Below, piece after piece: positions 34,720 through 44,305 of a DNA stretch of 64,000 nt. Both the position numbers and the translations under genes were made by a program. Below the pieces are notes generated by a model, which was not told the origin of the DNA, did not search any database, and saw nothing but the letters and a program-made list of their open reading frames with translations. This DNA is from Saprospiraceae bacterium (GTDB taxonomy: Bacteria; Bacteroidota; Bacteroidia; Chitinophagales; Saprospiraceae), in assembly GCA_029262995.1 (NCBI GenBank), contig JAJCYH010000005.1:1-64000 (forward strand), written 5' to 3'. How positions within the stretch are numbered: position 1 is the first letter of the stretch; each line of letters begins with the position of its first letter.

Positions 34720-36588
34720 TTATGCATGCTCAGACATTTCAAGCCATCTGTCTTCTTTTTCAGAAATAGATTTTTCAATGGTTCCCAATTCGATTGATAG
34801 TTTTTGTATATCATCCCCGGGAAGGTCTGATTGCTGAAAAATCAAGGAAATTTCATTTTTTCTTAACTCTAGCTTTTTTAATTCTTTTTCGAGATCCTTC
34901 AATTCCATCTTGTCTTTGTAGCTCAGCTTACGTACTTCAGTATCATTTCCACTGGATGGTTCAGGAATGCTATCTGCAACATGAGATATTTCCTTATTGC
35001 TTTCATCTTTAAAGTTTGAAGCCTTAAAGGCAGAATAATTGCCATTAAAATCTTTAATTTTGCCATTGCTATGAAGGATGAAGCTATGCTCAACCAATTT
35101 GTCCATAAAATATCGATCATGTGAAGTGATTAAAAGGCATCCTTCAAAGGATGCAAGAAACTCTTCCAAGACATTAAGACTAATGATATCGAGATCATTT
35201 GTGGGTTCATCCAGTATTAAAAAATTAGGATTGGACATCAGGACACGTAAAAGACTCAACCTTCTTTTTTCTCCACCACTCAGCTTCGAAACAAAAACTT
35301 GCTGTTGAGATCTTGGAAACAAAAACCTTTCAAGGAGCGTTTCTGCTGTCATCTTCCTGCCTTTTTTTAGTGGTATATATTCAGCAATTTCTCTAACGAC
35401 ATCGATTACTCTAAGTTCTTCCTTCAAATCTTCATTGTCCTGGCTGTAGTAACCAAATTTGACGGTATCCCCTACAATTACTTTACCTGAGTCAGGTTTT
35501 ATTGCTTGTGTAAATAATCGAATCAAACTTGTTTTTCCGCTTCCATTTGGTCCAGCTAAACCAATGCGTTCTCCTTTTCTAAATTTATACGAAAAGCCAT
35601 CTACTATAACTTTATCACCATAAGCTTTAGAAACATTATGAAGTTCAAGAATTTTTCCACCTAGACGATGCATATCAATCTCTATGCTCAACTCATCATC
35701 GGATAGATTTTGTTGAGCCTTTTCTTTGATGGTTTGAAAGCTGTCGACTCTTGCTTTGGCTTTTGTACCCCTAGCCTTTGGTTGCCTTCTGATCCAATCA
35801 AGTTCTTTTTTAAACAGTTTTTTGGATTTATCTAAATTGGCATGGTCGTTTTGAGATCTTGCCGCTTTTTTTTCAAGGAAGTCGGAATAGCTACCTCGAT
35901 AGACAAATATTTTTCCATGATCAAGTTCAATAATTTCGTTGCAAACTCTTTCCAGAAAGTAACGGTCGTGGGTAACCATAAATAGGGTTAAATTCGAACG
36001 CGATAGATATTGTTCTAGCCATTCAATCATGTCTATATCCAAATGGTTGGTAGGTTCATCCAAAATCAAAAAATCAGGCTCATCTATCAGCAATCTTGCC
36101 AATGCCAGTCGCTTTCTTTGACCTCCTGACATAGTGCCTACTTTTTGATCAAGATCATGAATATTCAACTTGCCTAAAACCTCTTTAACGTTGACTTCAA
36201 TGTCCCATGCTTTGAGGTCTTCAAGTTTTTCTATAGCTTTTTGAATCCGTCTATCGTCTTTTTGATAACTGGCTAGTTCAAATTCCTTTATTGCAAGAAT
36301 TTTTTCATTTTCAGAGTTTAGTACTGTATCAATTGCGCTTGCCTGAGGATCAAAACTTGGATCTTGTTCAAGGTATCCAGTTCTGATGTTTTTATGTAGA
36401 AGTATTTTGGCATTTTCACCTTCAATAGATTCCTGACCAGCAATTAGCCTTAATAAGCTTGTTTTTCCGGTTCCGTTTTTAGCTATTAGAGCTATTTTTT
36501 GGGATTTACCAATGGTAAGGTCTATATTTTCGAAAAGAATTTTTTCGCCAAAAGACTTTGAAACATTTTCTAGGGTAAGGTAATTCAC
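34720..36588 (-). CDS. ABC-F ATPase, Uup-like
   Basis: A 622-residue protein with two ATP-binding cassettes and no membrane segment. First cassette: AKNGTGKTS, MSGGQRKR, LILDEPTNHLD. Second: GPNGSGKTS, LSGGEKRR, LILDEPTNDLD. A linker rich in Lys/Arg joins them, and a C-terminal coiled coil (about residues 555-622) matches Uup. Uup proteins act on ribosomes or DNA structures; the exact target is not resolved. Start codon is GTG. Confidence 0.9.
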   Translation of the reverse strand: MNYLTLENVSKSFGEKILFENIDLTIGKSQKIALIAKNGTGKTSLLRLIAGQESIEGENAKILLHKNIRTGYLEQDPSFDPQASAIDTVLNSENEKILAIKEFELASYQKDDRRIQKAIEKLEDLKAWDIEVNVKEVLGKLNIHDLDQKVGTMSGGQRKRLALARLLIDEPDFLILDEPTNHLDIDMIEWLEQYLSRSNLTLFMVTHDRYFLERVCNEIIELDHGKIFVYRGSYSDFLEKKAARSQNDHANLDKSKKLFKKELDWIRRQPKARGTKAKARVDSFQTIKEKAQQNLSDDELSIEIDMHRLGGKILELHNVSKAYGDKVIVDGFSYKFRKGERIGLAGPNGSGKTSLIRLFTQAIKPDSGKVIVGDTVKFGYYSQDNEDLKEELRVIDVVREIAEYIPLKKGRKMTAETLLERFLFPRSQQQVFVSKLSGGEKRRLSLLRVLMSNPNFLILDEPTNDLDIISLNVLEEFLASFEGCLLITSHDRYFMDKLVEHSFILHSNGKIKDFNGNYSAFKASNFKDESNKEISHVADSIPEPSSGNDTEVRKLSYKDKMELKDLEKELKKLELRKNEISLIFQQSDLPGDDIQKLSIELGTIEKSISEKEDRWLEMSEHA

Positions 36589-36644
36589 GATTTTTATTGA
36601 AGTGCAAACTTAAGACATTGAACAGGAAAGAAGTATTCTTTGCA

Positions 36645-36674
36645 ATAAAAAAGGAGACCTGAAATCAGATCTCC
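36645..36674 (-). terminator. Terminator after the HPF gene
   Basis: On the minus strand, GGAGATCTGA TT TCAGGTCTCC (one mismatch) is followed by TTTTTTA. It begins about 10 bp past the HPF stop codon. Confidence 0.7.
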
Positions 36675-36684
36675 ATGTTTTTAG

Positions 36685-36981
36685 TTAAGACGCATTTTTA
36701 TAGCGTTTTGATTTATACTTTTCTACTTGTTTTTTTAATTTTTCTGCTGCCAGATCAAGAGCGATATCATGCTTTGCTGCACTGGCTTCAACAAAAACAT
36801 CTTTTCCCTTCAACCTCGCTTGTAATTTAATTTTTTTGCTTGGATGTTTTTCTCCTCTGAAAAACACTTTTATGGATTCAACAAATGGATAATTTTGAAA
36901 ATATTTTTGGAGATTCACTCTAGCATAATTTTCAAAATAATTTCTTCCTTCCAGAAGTTCCTTCTCTACTCTAATATCCAT
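36685..36981 (-). CDS. hpf: Ribosome hibernation promoting factor (HPF/RaiA family, short form)
   Basis: A 98-residue protein matching the short HPF/YfiA fold: alternating strands, FVESIKVFFRGEKHPSKK, LQARLKGKDVFVEASAAKHDIALDLAAEKLKKQVEKYKSK. It binds the 30S decoding region in stationary phase to make inactive ribosomes. No long C-terminal dimerisation domain is present. It ends at a good terminator. Confidence 0.85.
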   Translation of the reverse strand: MDIRVEKELLEGRNYFENYARVNLQKYFQNYPFVESIKVFFRGEKHPSKKIKLQARLKGKDVFVEASAAKHDIALDLAAEKLKKQVEKYKSKRYKNAS

Positions 36982-37509
36982 ATTATTTTTTTTGGTTAGT
37001 TAGAAAATATTTCAATTTACCGGACTTCCCTTGTGGAAGCCCTACATATTTAAATCTAATAAAATTTTGCCAAACTTACAATGGCATTCCATTAATATTT
37101 TTAATAACCTAAATCGGGCTTCTATAAGTTAATTGACTGGTGATTTGCAAAATCTTTGTATTTATTGTCAAGATAGCCTTTGTTTAGGGCATAGCGACAA
37201 TTTTATTGTTATATGTATAGGGGTTATTGTTTGAATTTCTGTCTTTAAGTTACTTGGACATTAGTTTGCTATTTGAAATATTTCTACATAAACTAATGTC
37301 AGAATCAAATACCCAGAGATTTTATGAAAAGAAAAGGACAGTAATGGCCATATGATTCATAAAAGATCTTGTAAACCATATGAAATAAAAAGTAGATGTT
37401 TATATGTAACCAACCTGTTGCTTAAAGAAAATTTGTTTTAATATGCCTTTATTCAAACGAATATTTTAGATAGGTAGAATTGGGGTTCATCTTTGATGTC
37501 CCCTTTTTC
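36982..37509. other. 528-bp intergenic region
   Basis: Spacer between the HPF start and the NhaC stop, both minus strand, so it should contain the HPF promoter. AT-rich, no open frame, no RNA gene recognised. A weak hairpin sits at its right end (37482-37503). Confidence 0.5.
37482..37503 (-). terminator. Weak hairpin after the nhaC-like gene
   Basis: GGGGTTCATC / GATGTCCCC pairs with one unpaired base offset. It lies just past the NhaC-type stop codon, but on the minus strand the following bases are not T-rich, so its role as a terminator is doubtful. Confidence 0.3.
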
Positions 37510-38967
37510 TTATTTTATTAGTTGCTTTATCTTAATGCCAAACAATGCAAATGCCAAGGTCATCAATGGACTTACATAATTGAAGATTGCATAAATGAAG
37601 TAATCAAATACAGAAACCCCAAGTACTGAACTTTGATAAGCGCCACAAGTATTCCAAGGAATTAAGACTGAAGTTACTGTGCCAGAATCTTCTAAAGTTC
37701 GGCTGAGGTTTTCTGGAGCTAGACCTCTGTCTTCATATGCTTTTTTAAACATTTTCCCCGATACAACTATAGATAAGTACTGATCAGAGGCTGTTACATT
37801 CAATGCTAGACAACTTGCTACAGTGCTGGCAAATAATCCAAAAGTCGTTTTGGCAATGGACAATAAAGTCTCACTGATTCTAGATAGAGCGCCAATGGCT
37901 TCCATCACACCTCCGAATACCATAGCACAAATAATCAACCAAATCGTACCAAGCATACCACTCATACCTCCTGCGGTAAATAAATCATTTAATTCTTCAT
38001 TATTAGTAGTTATAGCAATGTCGGTAGTAAGTGAGTTCACAACACCTTTGTAGCCGGAGATGAACGAAAGCGTCTCTGCATCTCCTACTTGAGCTACTAG
38101 CTGTGGTTGTGCAAATAAGGCTACTACACCTCCTAAAAGTGCACCTACCATTAGGGCAATAATAGGTTTGAATTTTTTTATTACCATGTAAAGAACTATA
38201 ATGGGCACTATAAATATCAATGGCGTAATGTTAAATGTAGTTCTGATTTCTTCTGCGATAATATTGGAATCCACTATTCCTGAAAAGTTAACATTCATTC
38301 CTATAATGACAAAAGATATAAGAGCAATAGTAATGGATGGAATGGTTGTTAAACTCATATATTTAATGTGAGAGAATAATTCAGATCCTGCCATTGCTGA
38401 CGCCAAATTTGTTGTATCTGATAAGGGTGACATTTTATCACCAAAATAAGCTCCTGAAATAACAGCTCCGGCGACCATAGCAACTGGGAAACCCATTGAT
38501 TGACCGATACCAATCAATCCAATCCCCACAGTAGCAGAAGTCGTCCATGAACTACCCGTAGCAACCGAAATAATAGCACAGATGATTAAACTTGCAGGTA
38601 GGAAGATGGATGGATTCAAGATTAATAATCCATAATATATCATAGCCGGAATAATGCCACTCAATAGCCAAGTACCAGCTAATGCTCCAACAAGTAATAA
38701 TATTATCGTTGCTTCGCTGATCGATTTTAGATTTTCTGACACCCTCTCTATCATTTGCTTATAACTGACCTTATTAAAATAACCAACGATTCCAGCGATT
38801 GCTGCTCCAATCAACAAAACAAATTGGTTTGATCCACCTAGGGCATCATCCTTAAAGATGTAGACATTTATTCCTAATAATATTATCAATGAAACCAATG
38901 GGATAAGTGCTTCCCATATATTTAATTCTTTATTTAGCTGAATTTCCTCTTGATCCTTAATATCCAT
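37510..38967 (-). CDS. nhaC: Na+/H+ antiporter, NhaC family
   Basis: A 485-residue protein with about 12 membrane helices. The block AGAVISGAYFGDKMSPLSDTTNLAS and the later SCLALNVTASDQYLSIVVSG are characteristic of NhaC exchangers, which extrude Na+ in exchange for H+. The C-terminal LIPWNTCGAYQSSVLG segment is also conserved. 60 bp separate it from the upstream trpF-like gene. Confidence 0.92.
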   Translation of the reverse strand: MDIKDQEEIQLNKELNIWEALIPLVSLIILLGINVYIFKDDALGGSNQFVLLIGAAIAGIVGYFNKVSYKQMIERVSENLKSISEATIILLLVGALAGTWLLSGIIPAMIYYGLLILNPSIFLPASLIICAIISVATGSSWTTSATVGIGLIGIGQSMGFPVAMVAGAVISGAYFGDKMSPLSDTTNLASAMAGSELFSHIKYMSLTTIPSITIALISFVIIGMNVNFSGIVDSNIIAEEIRTTFNITPLIFIVPIIVLYMVIKKFKPIIALMVGALLGGVVALFAQPQLVAQVGDAETLSFISGYKGVVNSLTTDIAITTNNEELNDLFTAGGMSGMLGTIWLIICAMVFGGVMEAIGALSRISETLLSIAKTTFGLFASTVASCLALNVTASDQYLSIVVSGKMFKKAYEDRGLAPENLSRTLEDSGTVTSVLIPWNTCGAYQSSVLGVSVFDYFIYAIFNYVSPLMTLAFALFGIKIKQLIK

Positions 38968-39027
38968 TTTTACTTTTTGAGCACATCGAATATAGTTTTA
39001 TTTTTTTACTCTATCCTACCTCTAAAT

Positions 39028-39690
39028 TTAGATCATTTCGATTCTTTTAAGACTTTCAAAGAATTGTTTGGTTTTTAACCTGTCTAGATTATCTGATGTT
39101 CGAAGACTTGAACATAGGTCAATACCATAAGGCTTTACTATGGCTGCAGCTTCTTCTACGTTTTTGTAATTGATACCGCCCGCAAGGAAAACAGGTATAT
39201 CAACTGTTTTTACAATCTGCTTACTTATTTCCCAGTTATGTTTTTTACCTGTTCCACCTAACTCCTTAATCTTATTGGTAGGGGTGCCAGAGTCCAAGAG
39301 TAAATAATCAGAATTTTGTGAATAGGATTTAGCCAGTTCAATGGAGGACTCATCAGTTACATGAACTACTTGAACAATAGCTGTATTTGGATAAGCCTTT
39401 TTAAACGTTTGCCGAACACTTTCCTCTACATGATCAGTAAGTTGGATATGAGTTGTTTTGATTTGCTCATATTCCATTAGAATGTCTTTTATACTGGTTT
39501 TGCTTGTAAGATAAAAGCACTCAATTCGTGGTGATAGTTGTACTTTAATATCTTTAATTTGATCAACGGTCAAAGTCCCGGGACCGCTTGGCATTGGACC
39601 TACTAGGCCGATAAAATTGGCTCCAAATGATAGTGCCATTCTGGCTTCATGGATAGATTTAATGCAACATACTTTGACTTTAAGCATCAT
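39028..39690 (-). CDS. Phosphoribosylanthranilate isomerase (TrpF)-like protein
   Basis: A 220-residue (beta/alpha)8 barrel. The N-terminal VKVCCIKS replaces the usual KICGIT but keeps the catalytic Cys; the Asp strand is YLLLDSGT; LGGTGKKHNW and FLAGGI follow, and IDLCSSLR stands for the GVDLCSGVR phosphate loop. It would isomerise N-(5'-phosphoribosyl)anthranilate in tryptophan synthesis. It is not in a trp operon and overlaps the start-side neighbour (CAT-like) by 11 bp. The altered GIT and SGVR motifs leave room for a related isomerase activity. Confidence 0.75.
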   Translation of the reverse strand: MMLKVKVCCIKSIHEARMALSFGANFIGLVGPMPSGPGTLTVDQIKDIKVQLSPRIECFYLTSKTSIKDILMEYEQIKTTHIQLTDHVEESVRQTFKKAYPNTAIVQVVHVTDESSIELAKSYSQNSDYLLLDSGTPTNKIKELGGTGKKHNWEISKQIVKTVDIPVFLAGGINYKNVEEAAAIVKPYGIDLCSSLRTSDNLDRLKTKQFFESLKRIEMI

Positions 39691-40309
39691 TTAAGTTGCT
39701 TTGAAATCGGTCAAAAAATTGAGCTACATGATAACCATCCATTAGGGAGTGATGCACCTCAACGTTGACAGGCATGATTGTTTTTTCTTCAAATGTGGTG
39801 TATTTGCCGAAGCTTATTTTAGGAATTGAAGGGTTGACTCTTTTGTCTTGTGCATGTTTAATGCTAGTAAATGTTAACCAGGGAAGAGATGAAAAATAGA
39901 TAAGATCCAAGTTTTTATTGGAGGGGTCGAAAGTCTTGGTTTTCTTTAAGTCATCAATTTGAATAATTGCATTTCTAACAAACTCTTTTGATGAAGAATT
40001 AAATGAATAATAAGCGAATCCAAAGCTTTCATCATCAAACAGAATTGTTGATCCTCCATTAATTACCTCGTAATGTCTTACCTCATCATTTAACATTCTT
40101 AGTTTGAAGTTTTCAATAGAATTTGCGGCAAGCAAAGCTCGATGCAGGCAGTAGAGAAAAAATGAAGATCCAGATGCCTTAGAGTGCTGTAATGCAATTT
40201 CTACGCTAAGATTTACAGTTACATTAAAAAAGGGGTCATCAAAATCCTTATAAAAATTAAAGGCATTTTTTCTAGACCAGCTTTGTGTATTAAATACAGA
40301 ATAACTCAT
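39680..40309 (-). CDS. Chloramphenicol acetyltransferase-like acyltransferase
   Basis: A 209-residue protein of type-A CAT length. The catalytic motif is VHHSLMDGYHVAQFF (HHxxxDG), with upstream PWLTFTSIKHA matching the CAT 'PWxxFTxxxHA' substrate strand and an N-terminal FxxFxDPxFNVT block. Catalytic His and the DG turn are intact, so an acetyl-CoA-dependent acyltransferase is well supported; chloramphenicol itself need not be the substrate. Translated into the TrpF-like gene with an 11-bp overlap. Confidence 0.85.
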   Translation of the reverse strand: MSYSVFNTQSWSRKNAFNFYKDFDDPFFNVTVNLSVEIALQHSKASGSSFFLYCLHRALLAANSIENFKLRMLNDEVRHYEVINGGSTILFDDESFGFAYYSFNSSSKEFVRNAIIQIDDLKKTKTFDPSNKNLDLIYFSSLPWLTFTSIKHAQDKRVNPSIPKISFGKYTTFEEKTIMPVNVEVHHSLMDGYHVAQFFDRFQSNLNDA

Positions 40310-40315
40310 ATTAAA

Positions 40316-40345
40316 ATGTAAAGCCAGAATGTTCTGGCTTTACAT
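40316..40345 (-). terminator. Terminator-like perfect hairpin
   Basis: A perfect 14-bp stem (ATGTAAAGCCAGAA / TTCTGGCTTTACAT) around TG, placed between the TonB receptor stop and the CAT-like start on the minus strand. The minus-strand 3' side continues TTTTAA. It separates the receptor transcript from the acyltransferase unit. Confidence 0.7.
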
Positions 40346-40357
40346 AGAATTTAATTA

Positions 40358-43300
40358 TTAGAATGAATATCTAAGGCCAATTTGCATTCTCCATCTGCTT
40401 GATATACTGAAATCATTGAAGAATGTAGATTTCAAGTCTGAATCAAATGAATAAACTGGATTGCCATCGCTAACGCTTACAGCTATAGGTTGTGCTAGAG
40501 CAGTACCGGTAGCAATTTGTCTTACGCCCCATGAGGAGCTAATCAAATTACCAAGATTCAAAATATCCAGACTGACCTGAAATTTGTTGTTAGAGTTTGG
40601 TATCCCGATATCCTGAAGAATTCTTAAATCCCAAGTGTTATACCAAGGTGATAAGGCGGCATATTTTTCAGCAAACTCTCCTCTGTTGGCAGAGAGGTAA
40701 TCATCTTGAGCTATAAAATCTTTAAATGCTTGGCCTTGTCCAGCACCGGAAAAATTCATCTGATCAATTTCAGAATCTGTCGGTATATAAAGTAAGTCAT
40801 TTAATACGGATCCATCATTATTGATATCTCCTGCATAGGTATAACTGAATCTATTGCCTTCTACATACTCGAAGAACAAACTTACTGTAGTTGCAAAATT
40901 TTCGTTGGTCCAATTGAATTTTTTAGAGGCGACACCTACAACTCTATGTCTGTTTCCATATAGTGATGGCGCAACTAGAGGTGCATTGGTATGAGTAGGG
41001 TTAGCTGGATTCCTATCATAGGCATCAGAAGATATTTCAGCATCTATTGACATAACGTCAGTTGCTTTTAGATAGTTGTAAGCCAATTTCACATAAGTAT
41101 TGTTCCAATTTCTTTCGATAGACACGGAAGCATTATAAGAGTATCCACCATCAACATTTGTGAAAACATATGCATTGGTAGGTGCACCAAATACCAATAC
41201 TCTATCATCATTGGTATAAATAGGTCTTGAATCAGGTCCAGATAATCTTCCAGTGGGCAGTCTTAATCCATAATTGTTAACGACTTGTGCCTGTAAATCT
41301 TTTGTGTAAAGTAAATCAACAGTTGCTATCCATCCATTACCAAACTCTCTATCGTAACCCAAACTGGTTCTCCAAACCTGTGGAAATTTAAAGTCAGGAT
41401 CTGTCATATTATAAAAGAAGAAATTAGGGTTTGCTACTTGATTGCCTATCCAAACGAAAGGAAATCTACCAGCGAATAGGCCCGTACCACCTCTAAGTTG
41501 TGCAGATCTATCACCGTTGATATCATAATTAAACCCAACTCTTGGATTAATAAGTGGAGTAGATGATGGAAGTGTAGTGTGATCAAATGTTACATCCATT
41601 CCTTCTTCATCAGAATAAACAATAGCAGGATCATAGCAACAGTTACGATCGATGTTCTCTTGAATTTTATCAGCAGTGTTGAAATACAATGGAAAATCTG
41701 CTCTTAAACCAAGAGTGACAATCAGTTTGTTATTTAATTGTATTTCGTCCTGTGCATAAATAGAAAATTGACCGAGATTGGTTTCTGCTAATGCCCAACT
41801 ATCATTGCTGTTGTTGTTTTCAAAAACTTCAGCTGCCGTTGTTACAGCGTCATCAAGTGCACCACTATTTATATAGTTTTCGAAATCTTCAATTGGAATG
41901 TCTGGTGCAAATGCTGACCCAGCGTAGGCACCTAAGTTAAATGAGTTGTTAAAGTCAAATCTTTCTGCAGAAGCACCAAAAGTCAAGGAATGTTTACCAG
42001 AAAAGACATTGAATTCATTTTTAATCTGAAAGACATCCTGATCTAGCACATTGTTAATAGAAAATGGTTCATGTCCAGCAATGATATATCTAATGCCATC
42101 TTTGGAGATATTAACCACTGGAAATGCACTTGACTTAGGATCTCTAGAATCTCTGAACTGGGTATAACCAACGCTGAATTTATTTGCGTATTTGCTACCA
42201 AAATATGATTTCAGTTCAGTTCTAAACTGATGTAGTGTATTGTTTATGCGATAACCACTATTTTCAAACTGAAGAGTCAAGAAGTCAGGACCTCTCCTTC
42301 CAATAGCAGATGGGTGTGCTGTATTGTCATTATAAGCATCGAGGAAATTATAAGTGGCACTTAATTTATGGTTGGTTCCAATGTTAAAATCTAATTTGAA
42401 TAATCCTTTAATATTGTTTTCATCATGGATATAACCTGAATTTGCGCCGGTATCATAGCCATATCTACTAGATAAAAGATTGGATACTAACTCCATATCA
42501 GAAGCACTGACTCTTGAGATGTTACTTCCGTCAGAGGTACCACCGCTAGGAGACCATAAAGAACCTAGGTCTGACCTGTCTTCTTTTTCAAAATTGGCAA
42601 AAAAGAAGATTTTGTTTTTTACGATTGGACCACCAATGCTAAAGCCTAATTGAGACTGTTTGGGGTCACCTATAAAAATAGACTCACCATCTAATTTGCT
42701 GCCGGTCAAACTGGAATTTCTATAGAAGCCAAAAACAGTGCCTTTAAACTCGTTGGTTCCGGATTTTGAAACAGAATTTATCGAAGCACCTGTAAAACCA
42801 GATTGAGTTACATCATAAGGGGCAATGGCAACATTAATCTGCTCAATGGCATCCAATGAAATTGGTTGTGCATTGGATTGTCCACCTGGAGTCGCAGCAT
42901 CCAATCCAAATGGATTGTTAAAGATTGCGCCATCTAGGGAGTAGTTATTAAACTGATCGTTTCTGCCAGCAAAAGATCCGCCTTCTGCAGACATAGGATT
43001 GAGTCTTGTATAATCGGATGCAGATCTGCTAATTGTAGGTAAATTGTTTATTTCATCAGACGTAATTGAAGTTGCTGGACCGGTTCTTTCTCCATTTAAA
43101 ATTGGATCCAAACTCCCACTTATAACAATTTCATCCGCCACAACACCTTCTTCAACCAGATTGAAGTCTAGGTTTAATTGTTGGCCTAATTCTAAGAATA
43201 CATTTTCTTCAACTTCTGTACGGTAACCTAAATAATCAACAGAAACTGTGTAGGGTCCACCAACCCTCATGTTTTTAATAATAAATCTACCGTTATTAAA

Positions 43301-43471
43301 GGTAGTTACTGCGTATTTTGAACCTGTAGGGACATGTACGGCTGAAATCGCAGCACCAATCATAGATTCTCCATTTGCATCAGTCACGTATCCACCAAGG
43401 GATGAGCTTGTCACTTGAGCAATTGCAAATGTTGAAAAAAGTAATAGAACAACTGTAGTAAGAGTTTTCAT
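40358..43471 (-). CDS. TonB-dependent receptor with carboxypeptidase-regulatory domain
   Basis: A 1037-residue outer-membrane protein. Signal peptide ends at AIAQ. Residues about 22-105 form a CarboxypepD_reg-like domain (GYVTDANGESMIGAAISAV). A plug region follows with ITSDEINNLPTISRSASDYTRLNP and ASINSVSKSGTNEF, and then the beta-barrel, ending in the aromatic strand WRMQIGLRYSF. This subfamily ('OmpA-like' or cell-adhesion-linked TonB receptors) has no SusD partner, and none is present here. Substrate unknown. Confidence 0.9.
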   Translation of the reverse strand: MKTLTTVVLLLFSTFAIAQVTSSSLGGYVTDANGESMIGAAISAVHVPTGSKYAVTTFNNGRFIIKNMRVGGPYTVSVDYLGYRTEVEENVFLELGQQLNLDFNLVEEGVVADEIVISGSLDPILNGERTGPATSITSDEINNLPTISRSASDYTRLNPMSAEGGSFAGRNDQFNNYSLDGAIFNNPFGLDAATPGGQSNAQPISLDAIEQINVAIAPYDVTQSGFTGASINSVSKSGTNEFKGTVFGFYRNSSLTGSKLDGESIFIGDPKQSQLGFSIGGPIVKNKIFFFANFEKEDRSDLGSLWSPSGGTSDGSNISRVSASDMELVSNLLSSRYGYDTGANSGYIHDENNIKGLFKLDFNIGTNHKLSATYNFLDAYNDNTAHPSAIGRRGPDFLTLQFENSGYRINNTLHQFRTELKSYFGSKYANKFSVGYTQFRDSRDPKSSAFPVVNISKDGIRYIIAGHEPFSINNVLDQDVFQIKNEFNVFSGKHSLTFGASAERFDFNNSFNLGAYAGSAFAPDIPIEDFENYINSGALDDAVTTAAEVFENNNSNDSWALAETNLGQFSIYAQDEIQLNNKLIVTLGLRADFPLYFNTADKIQENIDRNCCYDPAIVYSDEEGMDVTFDHTTLPSSTPLINPRVGFNYDINGDRSAQLRGGTGLFAGRFPFVWIGNQVANPNFFFYNMTDPDFKFPQVWRTSLGYDREFGNGWIATVDLLYTKDLQAQVVNNYGLRLPTGRLSGPDSRPIYTNDDRVLVFGAPTNAYVFTNVDGGYSYNASVSIERNWNNTYVKLAYNYLKATDVMSIDAEISSDAYDRNPANPTHTNAPLVAPSLYGNRHRVVGVASKKFNWTNENFATTVSLFFEYVEGNRFSYTYAGDINNDGSVLNDLLYIPTDSEIDQMNFSGAGQGQAFKDFIAQDDYLSANRGEFAEKYAALSPWYNTWDLRILQDIGIPNSNNKFQVSLDILNLGNLISSSWGVRQIATGTALAQPIAVSVSDGNPVYSFDSDLKSTFFNDFSISSRWRMQIGLRYSF

Positions 43472-43584
43472 TTCAGGTGGGTTAATTTAGTGTTAACAAT
43501 ATTTTACCCTAATTTAATACTTGAAATAAATATTAGATCATTTATACATGTGATTTTATAAACATTTGTTGATAAATGACATTT

Positions 43585-43932
43585 TTAGTATTTCATTTCG
43601 ACAACGGCTTGAGCAGCAATACCAACTAAAGGCGGATTGAGTTTTATCAATTTAACATTTGCACCTGTCACATTATCAAGGAGTTTTATCCTTTCAATGA
43701 TATTATAAGCTACTGTTTCAATCAATTTGCAAGTTTTTTTCATTTCTTCTTCAACTATTGCATATACTTCTTCATAGTTTACAGTATCATGAATATTGTC
43801 ATCTAAGGAATCAAAACTTTTGAGTTCCACATGAACATTACATACAAATCGATTGCCACTCTTTCTTTCTTCGTCATAGAAACCGTGATAAGCTTTGAAT
43901 TCCAGACCTTCCAATGATACAATTGTTTTCAT
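43585..43932 (-). CDS. folB: Dihydroneopterin aldolase
   Basis: A 115-residue protein with the FolB pattern: VSLEGLEFKAYHGFYDEERKSGNRF, SLDDNIHDTVNYEEVYAIV and the C-terminal LIKLNPPLVG strand. The catalytic Lys of the KxxPP motif is present as KLNPP. It cleaves 7,8-dihydroneopterin in folate synthesis. Monocistronic. Confidence 0.92.
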   Translation of the reverse strand: MKTIVSLEGLEFKAYHGFYDEERKSGNRFVCNVHVELKSFDSLDDNIHDTVNYEEVYAIVEEEMKKTCKLIETVAYNIIERIKLLDNVTGANVKLIKLNPPLVGIAAQAVVEMKY

Positions 43933-44305
43933 CTATATAGTTTTGAGCAACTAAGATGAATAAGAATATTAAATAAGAAAACTAATGGTATAATAAAAAT
44001 AATGAATGACTAATGTAATTTTAAAGATATCCACCACTCTTCCCAGTCTTAAATCAACAAAAGATCAAAAAGAGGGTGGATACTCTTTTCTTAAAATGTG
44101 TCTTTTGCTCGAGCTAAAAAATGGGGAAATAGGAAATTTGCTTTAGCAATATCAAAAATATCTTAATGTTTGCTATTTTTTATCAGTGCAACCCCTTGAA
44201 TGGAACTAAGGGTTTACACGGGTTTGTGTGTAGAAATGTAGTATTCTGAATGCGTTTAGATTTTATATTATCATACATTTGTGACGCTTAAATAAAATAT
44301 ATATT
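43933..44305. other. 373-bp divergent intergenic region
   Basis: Spacer between folB and the acyl-CoA dehydrogenase gene. It holds a long imperfect hairpin at 44028-44082, a shorter inverted repeat (AACCCCTT / AAGGGTT) at 44190-44214 and a TACATTTG box close to the downstream gene. No open frame. Confidence 0.5.
44274..44281 (+). promoter_or_regulatory. Putative Bacteroidota -7 box
   Basis: TACATTTG exactly matches the TAnnTTTG consensus, 25 bp upstream of the acyl-CoA dehydrogenase ATG. A TTTG at the expected -33 distance is not present (nearest is TTTA with a short spacer), so support is partial. Confidence 0.35.

Noticed and set aside
34794-35308. Several small ORFs on both strands (34794, 34923, 35078)
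   Set aside because: All lie within the Uup-like ABC-F coding region, which has a full set of conserved motifs in its own frame.
39680-40309. CAT gene as an acquired antibiotic-resistance cassette
   Set aside because: No insertion sequence, integron site or composition change flanks it, and it is coupled to a TrpF-like gene.
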